From positions 620,001 to 684,000 of the forward strand of contig JAUIRK010000923.1 of assembly GCA_030549495.1 (NCBI GenBank): 64,000 bases of DNA, given 5' to 3'. Under the pieces are notes generated by a model. It was not told where the DNA came from. It saw only the letters and a list, made by a program, of their open reading frames with translations, and made no database searches. The translations under genes were made by a program, and so were the position numbers. Origin of the DNA: Nectonema munidae. Taxonomy: Eukaryota; Nematomorpha; Nectonematoida; Nectonematidae. Below are positions 1-12,815 of the stretch, one piece after another (position 1 is the first letter of the stretch; each line of letters starts with the position of its first letter).

Positions 1-1263
1 AAAAAATATGTCTTATATAATAATAAATCAATAGGCATTTATTAATACTTTGATAGAGAGGCAGACAAAGATACATACTAATATATACTAGTAATATGTA
101 TATATATATACATTCCATAGAATGAAATATTGTTTGTATACTGCATACACACACACATAAATATTTGATGTGTTCACGAAAAAAATGGAATCTAGACAGA
201 AAGAATACTTGCTTAGCAGTGATGAGATCATAGAATTTTTAAGTAGTAAACATAAGGATGGATTTGCTAGGCTATAAATAAGTTTGGATAAAATATTATT
301 ACAGAAATTTAACTTTAAAGATGTTGATGAAATATGAAAAGTAGTGGATCTCTAGTGTAAAGCATTTTTCAACAAATATTCATTGGGATCAAAATTTGGG
401 TTTAGTAGATATCAGAAATGAATTTGCGACCAATTTAAAAATTCACCAGCTTTCACTTCAATGTACACTAGTGTATAAGTGTATGAGTGTATAAGTGCTA
501 GAAAAGTTTGGAATGAGTAGAATTCATATAAAAAATTTTAAAAAAAAATGTTTTTTTTCACAATTTGCGAATTAAGCTGTTGTTTGGTTTAACTTTTCAA
601 ACGTAAAATTTCTTAAGTCAGCAGATGACGATATTCGATTTTACTGCAACCTATGCAGAAAAACTGGCTACACATGTGTAGATGATAGAACAGGGTAAGC
701 AAGAATAGCTTCAGCTTTTTTTATATTATAATTTTTAAAATTTATTTTAAAAGAATTTAAGTTTGAAATTGAACAAGAAAGTAAATGTAATATTGTCTAA
801 ATAAAGCAATAATTTATATTTGTGCTCGAAACTCAACAATTATAGTAATATGGAAGGCCCCCTCAGAAGCCAAACATATCTTTTAATGATATAAAAAAGA
901 TTGAAAAAAAAAATTTTAATTATTGGTGGAAAGAAAGGCTTTACCCCTGGAAGCAGCCCGTCTAAAAAATGGCGTCTATTCAAAAAGTGCATTATTTTAA
1001 AATGGCTTGTTTACAAATAATGGATGAAATTTTTCACCTTTTTTAATTAAAATTATGAAGTTTTTTAGTGAGATATTTATTTAATTTAAGGCCTATTATT
1101 ATTATTGTCTTTTTATTAATTACGGTAATAGCATTTATATAATATTCTATTTTATTTTTATTCACTCAAGCAACGCTTTTGTCTTTCCTATTATTTTGTG
1201 TTTTTGTTTTAGTTCAAGGTTTTTACTCTTATATTTGGTTTAGAACTTTAAACCCTAATGTAC
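1..1263. other. AT-rich stretch without a supported gene
   Basis: No convincing gene is visible. A short plus-strand frame starting at the ATG at 185 runs 30 codons (MESRQKEYLLSSDE at its start) and then stops. Around 620-700 a frame reads CNLCRKTGYTC and is followed by a GTAAGC donor-like site, so it could be a decayed zinc-finger exon. Neither can be assigned to a family. The rest is low-complexity AT-rich DNA. Confidence 0.3.
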
Positions 1264-2432
1264 TTATTTGTCTACATATGTCAGTAGTGGGTAAATGCGG
1301 CTCTTTGCTCAATCTGGTGTGTCTCTTATGATTGGCTAGTTGTTCTCTCAACTACTTGTTGAGTGTGTGCACAATAGAGCCCTGCACGGGGCGGATGTGG
1401 CTTGTCCTTATCAATAAGGCGGGTTAGTGAGAATTTGTGAAGCAAGAACATTAGTATGAAATGAAAGAAATGGAGAGCTAAGTGCGATGTCAAAAATTGC
1501 GAAATAAAGAAAAAGCATGTGTGTGTGATGGATCAAATGATTTCAGAGTTAGAGAAGAATGGCGTATGACAGAACAGAGAGAGAGAGAGAGAAGCTTCTT
1601 GTGTCATGTACTTTGCAATGTAGAGATAAAAGCTTCTTGTGTCGTGTGCTTGCGTTATTGCCTTGTCCAGATAAGAATGTGAGAGAAGAAACAAAAAAAA
1701 ATTAAATGCATAAAGAAACATAGAAAAATTGTATGCTTTCTTTCTCAATGAGTTTTTATATAAATTAAGCAGACGATTTTTGGACAATGGTGTCCCATTG
1801 TGCCTGAAAGGGTTAAGCATTTATTTGGTAAAGATTTTGAAGTATAATAGGAAATAGATTTAAACGCTACTAATTTTGAGAGTTGGCGCAGACATACTTA
1901 GAGAAAACAAAACTAGATAAAATGCCGAGCGGAGTAGAGCAGACATTTTAATGCACGCGTAAAGGTCTGAAATTAATAAGGCATATTTTTTTTGTTAATT
2001 GCGGGGTGGAACGGGCAGCACAGTTTTAATAGTTGCGGGGCGGGGCGGGGCGGGCAACGCAGTTTAAATAGTTTAGGGTGCAAATTGATAAAATGCGGGC
2101 GCAGATTCACAAAATACGGGTTGGGGCGGGTGCGGACAAAATTTTTCGCCCCGCGCAGGGCTCTAGTGCACAACCCGTATTAGCTAATTGGACTGGCTTT
2201 TTTTAAATAGATTCCTTCCCCAAAGAACTTATTTTGTCAAGAATACCAGAAACGACATTGATGAAAATGATTGATTTTTACTTTACCTTTTATGTATTTT
2301 CTGTAAAATATGAGATTAAATCTAAAAAATATGAAACTTAGATAATAATTTGTGGCTCTTGTTAAGACATTAAAAAATTATGGCTCTTTTCATCCTCTTA
2401 TGTGGCCATCCATGACATATGTAGACAAATGT
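1264..2432. mobile_element. Older relic transposon with short inverted ends, host of the hAT MITE
   Basis: The sequence TTTGTCTACATATGTCA near 1267 recurs inverted near 2412-2430. Just inside both ends lie GGCTCTTT-type motifs in inverted orientation. This fits a decayed terminal-inverted-repeat element, perhaps of hAT type, into which the 1375-2165 MITE inserted. No target duplication could be recognised, so the outer boundaries and the class are inferences. Confidence 0.35.
1375..2165. mobile_element. hAT-type MITE, 791 bp, perfect 8-bp TSD
   Basis: The ends are inverted: TAGAGCCCTGCACGGGGCG at the left and the complement of TAGAGCCCTGCGCGGGGCG at the right, with one mismatch in 19. They are flanked by a perfect 8-bp direct repeat, GTGCACAA, at 1367-1374 and 2166-2173. 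Eight-bp duplications with TAG/CAG-starting ends are typical of the hAT superfamily. There is no transposase frame, so it is non-autonomous. The last 200 bp carry several GGGGCGGG runs that stand out in this AT-rich DNA. The stretch 1767-1816 (GCAGACGAT ... GGGTTAA) looks like one end of the TTAA-type piggyBac MITEs found at 47.6-47.9 kb. Confidence 0.85.
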
Positions 2433-3179
2433 TTTTATAATCTCTTGAATCCCCTATTCTTTGAGTAAAACACACATGCACTTGAGTTTTTTTATAACTC
2501 CATATACACCCCATTTTATCTATCAGTTTACGTTTGCAGCTAATTTTTAATATTGTTTTTATTTTTCATATCAAGGACGACTTTTTGTCCTGAATCTGAG
2601 GTTTAATCTTTTTTATGCTTTTTAGATGCGACTATTTTGTTATCTATAATACTCAAGCTCACAAATAGAAAACAACGAAGCGGCAAAAAAACTTTTTTCA
2701 TTTTTCAGTTCAAACCTGACTTAGCTCTTTTATTGTAAGAGTAGGATCTATCTGATTGAGATAACTTGACAGATTTAGCTGCGTTATAAGATAGTCAGCA
2801 TTTTTATAGATGTTACATGTCAAAACAGGCTTCATCTTTTCTCTAACACTTTGATCTTGATAAAAAGTTACTCGAAAAGTACGTCAAAAAAACTGATAAG
2901 CTCACTGCTGTTAGAGAAGTTTGAATTTTATTTCTTCATAATTTAAAAAAGTATTGCATTACTTTCGCTTCACTATCAGTTGACGAGCAGTTTTATTTAC
3001 ACTCCTGGAAGAGCATATCATTATTCAGGAAAAGAAAAAGAAAGATATTGTCAATATTTCACACTTTGTTAAGAGTTATAATCTGAATCGTATAAATTCC
3101 CTTACACAAACTCATCTTTCACATTAATTCTGAGAGGTCATTTTTTAGGAAATGAGAAATTTAATATATTTGAAGCATT

Positions 3180-3620
3180 TCGATCAAAATATTTCATCCA
3201 TATTAAAATTGTTTCTAAGCAAATCATTGACATTTATAATTGTGAAGTGAAGTTATCGCCTTTAATTTCTTCGACTGATGACAATTGTTTGTTCAATGCT
3301 ATTTCTCTATATTCGTCAGATAAAAGTTTTAAAGCTAAACACCTATAAATGCTAGTTGTCAATTCTAAATAAGTTAGGAAAACCTTGTTTACCCTCTTTA
3401 AAATTCGCCAAAAATCATAGTAAACAAACATTAAACAAAGGTATATTATCCAATCAATTCAAAATGTCAGTCTCTTAGTATTTTGTTTTCTTGTTCTAGT
3501 TTCAATACAAATCCTCATATTAATCCTAATCATGTTGTTATTTGTGTTAAGAAAAATTTCTTCATTATTATTTATCTTAACCTTCCTCAGCAATAAGTTA
3601 TAATCCTTTGGTCGATCATA
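3180..3620 (+). pseudogene. Decayed OTU-like cysteine protease fragment
   Basis: A plus-strand frame reads STDDNCLFNAISLYSSDKSF around 3270-3330. This resembles the catalytic block of OTU-type proteases (usually DGNCLFRA), with the Cys-Leu-Phe core kept and the preceding Gly changed to Asn. OTU domains of this form occur in many repeat-derived proteins. The upstream frame (EAFRSKYF, KQIIDIYNCEVKLSP) is open for about 40 codons. The frame is broken soon after and no complete domain can be read. The assignment rests on one motif and is weak. Confidence 0.25.
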
Positions 3621-6600
3621 ACTATTCAAAAAAATTTTTAGAGAAAAAATTATTATGGAATTGTTAGTGTTAAAATGCCATTTTTCATTTCAGTATCGGA
3701 GATTCCATTCTTAATTTCTCTAAATTCTATTAGAAAAATTAAAATGGAAAAAAATTTAAATTAAAAAAAAATAAAAATTGTGAGTGTAGAGTACATTTTA
3801 CTAAATTTTCAAACCATAGTGACTATTGTATTCCATTACCTATGAGTATAAAAGGTCTTCTCCTGGAGATAGTTATCATTCAAATTGACAAATTTAAAAA
3901 TTCAACTCATATTAGAAATCCAATAGAGGTAAGAAATCATGTAAATAAATGCATTTGAAAAGGAAGAAAATATGAGAACATTTTTTACCGATTGTATAAT
4001 TAGTGGATGAAAAATTTCTAGAAATCATAAATTTGAAGAATAAAATGTTTTCTGTCCTAAAATTTACATTTATCCAATAAGATTGAAAAGATGTTATCAA
4101 TGGTCGCTAGTAATCATACATTTGTAATATTTGGTGTAAGTACCGCATGTGATGGTTTATATTTTCTTATATTTATAGGAAAATTGTTTTTAGGAGTATT
4201 TTTGGGTGTGACGAATAAAGATTTTTGATTAAATCTCTAAAAATGTATTTATTGAATCGATAGTCACTTTATTATTTGAAAGAGAGTTTGAGAAAGTACA
4301 ACAAAGAAGAAAAAATCTTAAAAAAATATTGATATGAAGGTTTTGATAGGATTGTTTTTTGGAGAAAATTAGTTCTGCTAACTGTTTAACAATAAAAAAA
4401 AAGCCTTTTTAAGAAAAATAAAAATAAAATTATTAGAAAATATGTTTAAAAATCCCGAAGAAGTCATCCATCATCATAGTATCTCAAGTATTTTAGCTAA
4501 CAATGCATGATATTCAAAAAGCATATTCCAAAATTATTGATTGATTGGAAATGTCAGAAGTTGTTGGATTTAGTTTTTAAATTACTTGTTAAAACTAGCT
4601 TTTTACACAATAATTATACAAGGAGATGGTAACTAAATTAAATTTTATTTTCATTTTGATTTGTTCCAGTTTGTTAGCACTTTTTACACTAACCAACCTG
4701 AAAGTAAGAACTAGTCTATGCACGTGAGAGAATAGGGTTAGTTTTAGAAAATTGAGAGGTTGTTAAGCATGGGCTGAAGGATATTTGGTGATAACATTTT
4801 TTCTATAAAACTTAATGTTTTATCACTCTTTTTACAAAAATTTACTTCACCGTAAAATTGATATTTCTGAATACGTCTCTTTATATAACTTTATATGCGG
4901 TCAATGTCAATTTCATATTTTGATACAAGGACGAATTATCAATGTTAAGGAAAAAGAGAAATTTTGGGCTTCTTACAGAGAACTTGAAAAGATTCTGAAA
5001 TATAAAATTAATGAGTAACAAAAGATTGATATCTTGCAATTACAGTATAGAATTCAGAACTGCTAATAACATGCGTACACGAATATGGAACATCAATTCA
5101 CGATTAATAAAAATAATGCGTATAACCATTTTATTACTTGAAAAAAATGTTCTCCTCTTTACATATATAGTAAAACTGAATTTAAGGCATTTCGTACTAA
5201 AGTAATTTTGTATCTAAAATTTAAAACTTGGTAGAAAACGTGCAAAAATAGGTACAAAACGCCTTAGGTACGAAATGTCCTCCGCCGAGTAGAACTCTGT
5301 CAAATTTCAAAATAAAAAGATGTCCATCGATATGTCTCAAATAAGTCAAAACAAAACTTTCCCCTTTGAAAAATATTAAGAGTTGTTGATTGAATATATT
5401 CAATAGTATTGCTTCATTTGTGTGAATAATAAAACATAACAAGGAGAGGCAACAACCTTCAATTTTTCAATAGAAACACTGAGCCGCTGGCTATTTAATA
5501 AAACTAATATAAATATAAATATATTTTATAATTATGTATGCAAATAACAAACTTATATATTCAGTATTAATAATGATTAAATAGCATTTAAAAATTCATA
5601 ATCCCTTTTAAACTCCCCGTTAAAGTTGTTCATAAAGCTGCCTATTAGTGATCAATTCTATCAAAAATAAGGCAAAAAACAGATATTGTATAAGATAAAT
5701 AAATAAGTTTTAAAAGATGCTCGCTACTATAACTTTCTCAATATATTATAGTTTATTCTCATTCTCACGTACACCTATTTTGGAAATTTCAATGAATAAA
5801 AGTGAAATTATGAATGATAAATTAAAACGACCATAACCTGCCGAAACAATTAAAATATATAAAATCTATTTATTTAAAGAATTCAAAGTAAATTTCAAAT
5901 TATAACATAAATATGAAAAAAATATATATTCCTTTTAGATCATGGATAATCATTAAAGAAAACATCAGACTAATAATTTAATTGTAAGATATAAGTAAAA
6001 AATACTTGAACTATAAGGGATTCAAAAATATATGTGGTATAAAAAGAAGAAAATAGTATTACCATAAACTTTAATAACAAAGAATTTCAAAAACATTAAA
6101 AACACTTAAGATTTTACTCATCCATAAGAAAAATCAATAAAACTTAGGCCATATAGATAATTTAAAAAAATTACAAAAATAAATAATTTAAATTTATTAA
6201 ATTTGAGAAGTTTTCATTTAATTAATATTTTATTTTTGTTATAAGTCTATTGTTGAATTCTTTTGTTGAAAATAAAAGTTTGATGTAAATTATCAATAGG
6301 TTTTTTTTGTAACAACATTTACAAATGTTGTATAAAATATATTTTAATAATTGATAGCTACTTAAAACCATATTATTTTTTCTTCGTTGGTTTGAAAATG
6401 AGTAATATTTATAAACTTACTTTCAACCACTGATTACTTTTCAAAAAATTGCATTTCTTTTTCAATAAATTTTAATTTTTAAGATATTTTTGAGAGTCAT
6501 TTAATTGTTTATTAAGTATCACAGTAATTATTAATACTAATGGGATACAAAGATAAATCAAGATAGATATGCGAAATGAGTGTTAATGCTCGGGTTATTA

Positions 6601-6719
6601 TCTTTAATACATATTTCTTTATCATTTTTGCAAAACTTCAAAACTACAAGACTGAGAATTAAATTATTGAAAGTAAAATCAATGCGGAATTTTTTGAAAT
6701 GTAAACATAGAGACGTAGT
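3621..6719. other. AT-rich stretch, no supported gene
   Basis: No gene can be supported. Short frames at 4815-5018 and 5011-5205 have no motif that I recognise. A pair of inverted segments (GCATTTCGTACT near 5185 and GTACGAAATGTCC near 5268) could form a hairpin of about 100 bp and may mark an old MITE. From 5440 to 6700 the sequence is almost pure A/T with short direct repeats. Confidence 0.4.
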
Positions 6720-7275
6720 GTTTCTAATTTGTTTGATGTTTTGTATATGATCTTTTATTTTGAAAATGATCGGGCTACCAGTTTCACCAATATAAATTTG
6801 GTTACAAAGGTTGCAATTAATTTTGTAAACAACATTACTTGTATTACAACTAGTTTTTTTGATAATTTTGCATTTCTCATCACATCTATGTGTTTTAGGA
6901 AAAATGTGTTTCGGTCTATAGAGGTCGAAGATTGTTTTATTTTTTATATTAATAAGTAAAATATCTACACCTTCTTTTTCCTATTTTTTCTAATCATGTG
7001 GTTTGTTTTCTCATTAATATAAGGAATTTTTGCTAAAACTTTTTTTTTCTTAATAAACTTATTAAGTTCATCAATTATATATTTTACATCCTGGGGAACA
7101 TTTTTGCCCATATATTTATTTTTGAACTTGCAAACATTTTTTCTAATGGAATTGGTCGGATAATCATTCATTGGAAAATCTGTTATAGTTTTATCGGTTT
7201 TGTGTTTGATGTTATTTGTATCACAAATTAATTGGGCTCTATGCAATTCGCTGCTTATTAAGTTGGATTTACAAT
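6720..7275 (-). pseudogene. Penelope-like element: C-terminal linker and GIY-YIG endonuclease remnant
   Basis: On the minus strand, reading from 7275 to 6720, the frame gives SELHRAQLICDT, then NDYPTNSIRKNV, then a lysine-rich linker, and finally VYKINCNLCNQIYIGETGSP. The last is a clear GIY-YIG nuclease core (here with VYK and YIGETG), preceded by CDEKC. Penelope-like retroelements join a reverse transcriptase to a C-terminal GIY-YIG endonuclease, and the preceding 'RA..IC ... GYP' linker is also typical of them. The reverse transcriptase is not visible upstream (7275-7560 is uninformative), so this is a truncated copy. The two parts lie in different frames, with the change near 6960, so the copy is dead. 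Confidence 0.7.
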
Positions 7276-9197
7276 TGAGAGAGTGTAGAGAATAAAATTT
7301 TATTTAATTTTAATTAAGTAAAATATTATCATTACATTTTTATCTTTATAAAAATTCTCAATAAAATGGTATGTCACCGAAATTAAATAGAATCTAATCT
7401 TTCATAAAATCAAAGATAATATACTTTTCACGGTCTTTACAAAAAATTAAATTTTGAGAAAAATCTATAATTTTGCCTAAAAGTTTTTTGCATTTATGAT
7501 AGTACATATTGTTGCGAGGGACTATATTGTTAAAACATACAAATTTGTAAACAAGAAAAACAAGTTTCATCGAGAGACAAGAGATTTTGATGATAACTTA
7601 GCAAGTTTATTAATTATTAATAATTGCTCATTTTTAAATTTATGATATTTATTAAATTAGTATTCAGAATTTTAAAATTTCTCAAGTTTGTAATGAGTAA
7701 ATCATATTTTTATTTACAAAATCTCATGGGTATTGCTAAAAAGTGCAATAGAGGTCACCAGGGTACACAAGGATCTAGAGCAGTGCTCCCCAATGTGACC
7801 TCAATTTGTGACCCAATGTGATCCAAAATCTGTTTAAACTTATTCTTTGCCATTGTGCGCATATTTAAGTAAAAAATACCATATAGGCATATATATGTAT
7901 ACCTGCCAACTTCAGACGTTGTTAAGTAACATATTATGCTCAGTGTAGAGTATCAAAGTAAAGAAACGCTCGGGGCTTAATAATATATGTTTCTAGTTTG
8001 GTAATAAATCATATAGATCGTTCTGGTATATGCTAAATCTTTTCCTGCTGATGTTATTGTGTTGTATTATTGTGCTCACCATAGCTCTTTCAAATTTATG
8101 CTACGTCTCTTGCTACCGATGTGTTAGTCGTGTGCAAGCTTGGCCTGTTTTTATATAAAATTTAATTTCTAATACCCATGCTGTCATCTACTAATACAAA
8201 TGGAAATGCAGATAATATTCTCGCGAGTATTTGAAATATCGTTTTATATAAGCACATATAACTGTGATTAACCATCTTCAAGCATAATGCAATAATATAA
8301 CCTAACAGCTGAAAGTAATTTTATATAAAAAACAACCAAACTAAAAGTAAAATTGTGAAAGGAAATATATCTATTCTAATAAACTGGTCGGAATTTTTGC
8401 TCAAACTCACCCAAACTCCAGTAAATTGATGCGTATATTACTCAGATTCTTATTAAATATATTTGAAAAATAAAAATTAAAAAGACCAAACAATAAACCT
8501 TTCAATTAAAATTTTTTTTTACTTTTTTTATTTTTATGAGTATACCGCTAATTAAACATATATTGCCTGAATTATAGGAATTAGAATAGGGTCACCTTTT
8601 ACTCACTATTATGACCAATAAAATAACATAAAATTCCTTTCGTATTCATAAATATATTGATAAATCTGATTAGTTGGGAAATTAAAATTCAATTAAGTCA
8701 ACGTTTGATTTTTAATAACACTCGTTCTAAAACAAATATAATAGTCTTAGTTTGGGTAAAAGAATCATAAGTTATTAAGTCAACAAAAGTCAACTTTTTA
8801 TTAATAGTCAACTTTTTTAATAGATGATTTTTTGTAAGTAATTTTGATTTTCTAAAAATTGAACAAGTTGACAAACAAAGAGCTTTTATATACCGAAGAA
8901 TTCACAAACATTTTAAAAATATAAATTTCATTCTTAATATTATTTCACAGATCTTTTTTAATATAGATAAAATATTCGAGTGTTCCATTTTGGAATATTA
9001 TTTAAATAATTGGAAACAGTAATCTTTTAATCTTACAAGGAATAATAAAAGATGCATTTGATTTATAAAAAAATATCATTTTTGAAGATGATGAATGTCG
9101 TATAAGAAACAACATGGTGAAAAAATAATAAAAAGAAAATCCTAAACATATGAAAAAATAAGTGTATCTACGCATATATATATATATATATATATAT
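7276..9197. other. AT-rich stretch, no supported gene
   Basis: No coding region can be supported. At 7776 CAGTGCTCCCCAATGTGACC looks like an isolated left end of a hAT element, without a recognisable partner end. The stretch ends in a (TA)n tract at 9175-9197 that abuts the foldback palindrome. Confidence 0.35.
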
Positions 9198-11703
9198 CTC
9201 ATAACCTGTACGGTTGAACGCGGGTAGACAACTTGCGTGTTATCTCCAACCCGTATATTACGATGATTCTTCTCCAACCTGTATTCTACGATGATTCATC
9301 TCCAAACTATATACTACAATGATTCATCTCTAACCTGTATACTACGATGATTCATCTCTAACCTGTATACTACGATGATTCATCTTCAACCTGTATACTA
9401 CGATGGTTTCTATTCCATGTACAAATAACTAGGGAGACAATGTTCAACTTTCTGTTCACATTCTGCTAGATGTAAGATTTGATATACCTCATTCGGGGAG
9501 ACGATGCTACATAAGTTATTACCTATATACATTATACCTGTATACTACGATGGTTCATCTCCAACCTGTATACCGCGATAATTCATATCAAAGAATCGAA
9601 AAATATTCTTTAAAAAATCAAAAAATATCAAACTTTCTGTTCATATTTTGCTACCTCATACGATGTTACAAAAGTTATTACCTATACTTTGCAATCTGCA
9701 CGATTTTAAATATTATATTTGTCAAATAATCAAAATAAAATTCTGTAATCAAAGAATCGAAAAATATTCTTTAAAAAATCAAAAAATATCAAACTTTCTG
9801 TTCATATTTTGCTACCTCATACGATGTTACAAAAGTTATTACCTATACTTTGCAATTTGCACGATTTTAAATATTATATTTGTCGAATAATCAAAGAATC
9901 GAAAAATGTTCAAATCAAAAAATATTTATTCTTTTTAAATATATCGTTGGCTCCCCTTACTTTTAGATATAAATATATATATATATATCTCCAACCCGTT
10001 TATTACGATGATTCATCTCCAACCTGTATTCTACGTTAATTCATCTCCAACCCGTATACAACAATAATTCATCTCCAACCTGTATACTACAATGATTCAT
10101 CTCCAACCTGTATACTACAATGGTTTCTATACCATGTACTAATGACTAGAGAGACAATGTTCAATTTTATGTTCATATTCTGCTAGATGTAAGATTTGAT
10201 ATACCTCATTCGGGGAGACGATGCTACATAAGTTATTACCTATATAACCTGTATACTACGATGCTTTCTATTCCAAGTACTAATGACTAGAAAGACAATG
10301 TTCAATTTTATGTTCACATTCTGCTAGATGTAAGATTTGATATACCTCATTCGGGGAGACGATGCTACATAAGTTATTACCTATATACATTATACCTGTA
10401 TACTACGTTGGTTCATCTCCAACCTGTATACAGCAATAATTCATCTCCAACCTATATAATATATTTTATCAAATAATCAAAATAAAATTCTGTAATCAAA
10501 GAATCGAAAAATATTCTTTAAAAAATCAAAAATATCAAACTTTCTGTTCATATTTTGCTACCTCATACGATGTTACAAAAGTTATTACCTATACTTTACA
10601 ATTTACATAATTTTAAATATTATATTTGTCAAATAATCAAAATAAAATTATATAATCAAAGAATCGAAAAATATTCTTTAAAAAATCAATAAATATCAAA
10701 CTTTCTGTTCATATTTTGCTACATCATACGATGTTACAAAACTTATTACCTATACTTTGCAATTTGCACGATTTTAAATATTATATTTGTCGAAAAATCA
10801 AAGAATCGAAAAATGTTCAAATCAAAAAATATTTATTCTTTTTAAATATATTGTTGGCTCCCCTTACTTTTAAAATTGAAAGATAAACCTAGTCTTCAAT
10901 AATTAATTCTTATCAAATTATGCACATACGAAACTAAAAGTAAGGGGAGCCAACGATATATTTAAAAAGAATAAATATTTTTTGATTTGAACATTTTTCG
11001 ATTCTTTGATTATTCGACAAATATAATATTTAAAATCGTGCAAATTGCAAAGTATAGGTAATAACTTTGTAACATCGTATGAGGTAGCAAAATATGAACA
11101 GAAAGTTTGATATTTTTTGATTTTTTAAAGAATATTTTTCGATTCTTTGATTACAGAATTTTATTTTGATTATTTGACAAATATAATATTTAAAATCGTG
11201 CAGATTGCAAAGTATAGGTAATAACTTTGTAACATCGTATGAGGTAGCAAAATATGAACAAGAAAGTTTGATATTTTTTGATTTTTTAAAAGAATATTTT
11301 TCGATTCTTTTGATATGAATTATCGCGGTATACAGGTTGGAGATGAACCATCGTAGTATACAGGTATAATGTATATAGGTAATAACTTATGTAGCATCGT
11401 CTCCCCGAATGAGGTATATCAAATCTTACATCTAGCAGAATGTGAAAAGAAAGTTGAACATTGTCTCCCTAGTTATTTGTACATGGAATAGAAACCATCG
11501 TAGTATACAGGTTGAAGATGAATCATCGTAGTATACAGGTTAGAGATGAATCATCGTAGTATACAGGTTAGAGATGAATCATTGTAGTATATAGTTTGGA
11601 GATGAATCATCGTAGAATACAGGTTGGAGAAGAATCATCGTAATATACGGGTTGGAGATAACACGCAAGTTGTCTACCCGCGTTCAACCGTACAGGTTAT
11701 GAG
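9198..11703. mobile_element. Foldback-like palindromic element, copy 1
   Basis: A left arm (9198-9966) recurs inverted as a right arm (10935-11703), both about 769 bp. An extra, partly rearranged direct copy of the arm (9988-10872) follows the left arm, and a 62-bp spacer (10873-10934) sits at the centre. Outer ends read CTCATAACCTGTACGG and its complement. Each arm is made of about six 28-bp repeats, then a unique block with CATTCGGGGAGACGATG, then two 161-bp modules ending at GGCTCCCCTTACTTTTA. There is no transposase; the short frames in the arms (MLPHTMLQKLLPILCNL, repeated every 161 bp) are by-products of the repeats. Long terminal inverted repeats built of short tandem repeats are the hallmark of foldback (FB) elements. 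The superfamily is not established: no target duplication is visible and the left flank is a (TA)n tract. Confidence 0.7.
9242..9409. repeat. 28-bp minisatellite in the foldback arm
   Basis: Six tandem copies with the consensus TCTCCAACCTGTATACTACG plus ATGATTCA. Individual copies differ at one to four positions. The same array recurs at 9988-10130, at 17174-17340, and inverted at about 11510-11665 and 18430-18600. Confidence 0.85.
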
Positions 11704-12815
11704 AATATATCATTACATATTATAGAAGAGTTTTCTAAACTCTTTATACTGAAAATTATTTCTTCAAATATATTACTGTTTTGTTTAAAATACCTATACT
11801 TTGCAATTTGGACGATTTTAAATATTATATTTGTCAAATAATCAAAATAAAATTCTGTGATCAAAGAATCGAAAAATATTCTTTAAAAAATCAAAAAATA
11901 TCAAACTTTCTGTTCATATTTTTCTACCTCATAGCTTCAATACTTATTGAGAAAAATTGATTAAAACACATATTTTGATCTATTTATCTTCTCTTTAGAA
12001 ATTTATATGCAGTAAATAATAATAAAAAAAATATTTATCCAAAACATATTTTTTTCGAATCAAAGTGTAAATCAAACCCGCACTTAAATTTTGGATGATT
12101 ATTCAAAAGAAGTAAAAAACTAATGTTAATTTATAAAAAACCAAAAACTAAAATGATTTTATAAAAATCTAAAAATAAATAGTGGACTACGATTATCCAA
12201 CAAAACTTGTACATTCGATCTACATTTTTAACTTCAAAAATAATTTTAAATTTATTAGAAAAACATTATACTGACCAATAAAAAAAACGAAGGTTAATTT
12301 ATAAAAAAAATGGAAAAACTAATACTATTTTATAAAAATCTACAAATAAATTTAGATTCTGAGAGTAGAGTCGCTTTATAATTGTGCTGGAAATTGTCAC
12401 ATAATATAGGTAAAAATTTGTCCTAATGAAAGGAGCTTTAGTTTAAAATGCATCCCTTATCTGCTAATTAATGGTATGAAGCCCATGGAAAATAAAAACA
12501 GTAAAAGGTATTTCTTAAGTACTTGTGATATAAGTAATGTATTCTGAAAGCCCATAAAAAATGCTTTTAAATTTATTAGAAAAACATTATACTGACCAAT
12601 AAAAAAAACGAAGGTTAATTTATAAAAAAAATGGAAAAACTAATACAGTCAAACCTGTATTAAACGACCATTCAAGGTAAGACCTAATTTTGGTCGCATT
12701 AGACAGGTGGTCGTTAAAAACAGTGAAAATATTTCAAAATATTGACTTCAATAAATTGTAAACCAAAATGTCGTAGAAGATTGAATCACAATTATAAAAG
12801 TTAAAATTAATTTAT

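Noticed and set aside
9242-9409. Regularly spaced 28-bp repeats resembling a CRISPR array
   Set aside because: The repeats are directly adjacent with no unique spacers, they vary from copy to copy, and the context is eukaryotic.
9648-10039. Repeated frames beginning MLPHTMLQKLL in the foldback arms
   Set aside because: They recur with the 161-bp module, are short, and differ by chance stops; no codon-level conservation is evident.
10935-11703. The palindrome as a foldback sequencing chimera
   Set aside because: The same structure with the same 62-bp spacer occurs a second time with different arm contents, and unrelated tails follow, so an artefact is unlikely, though read-level proof is lacking.
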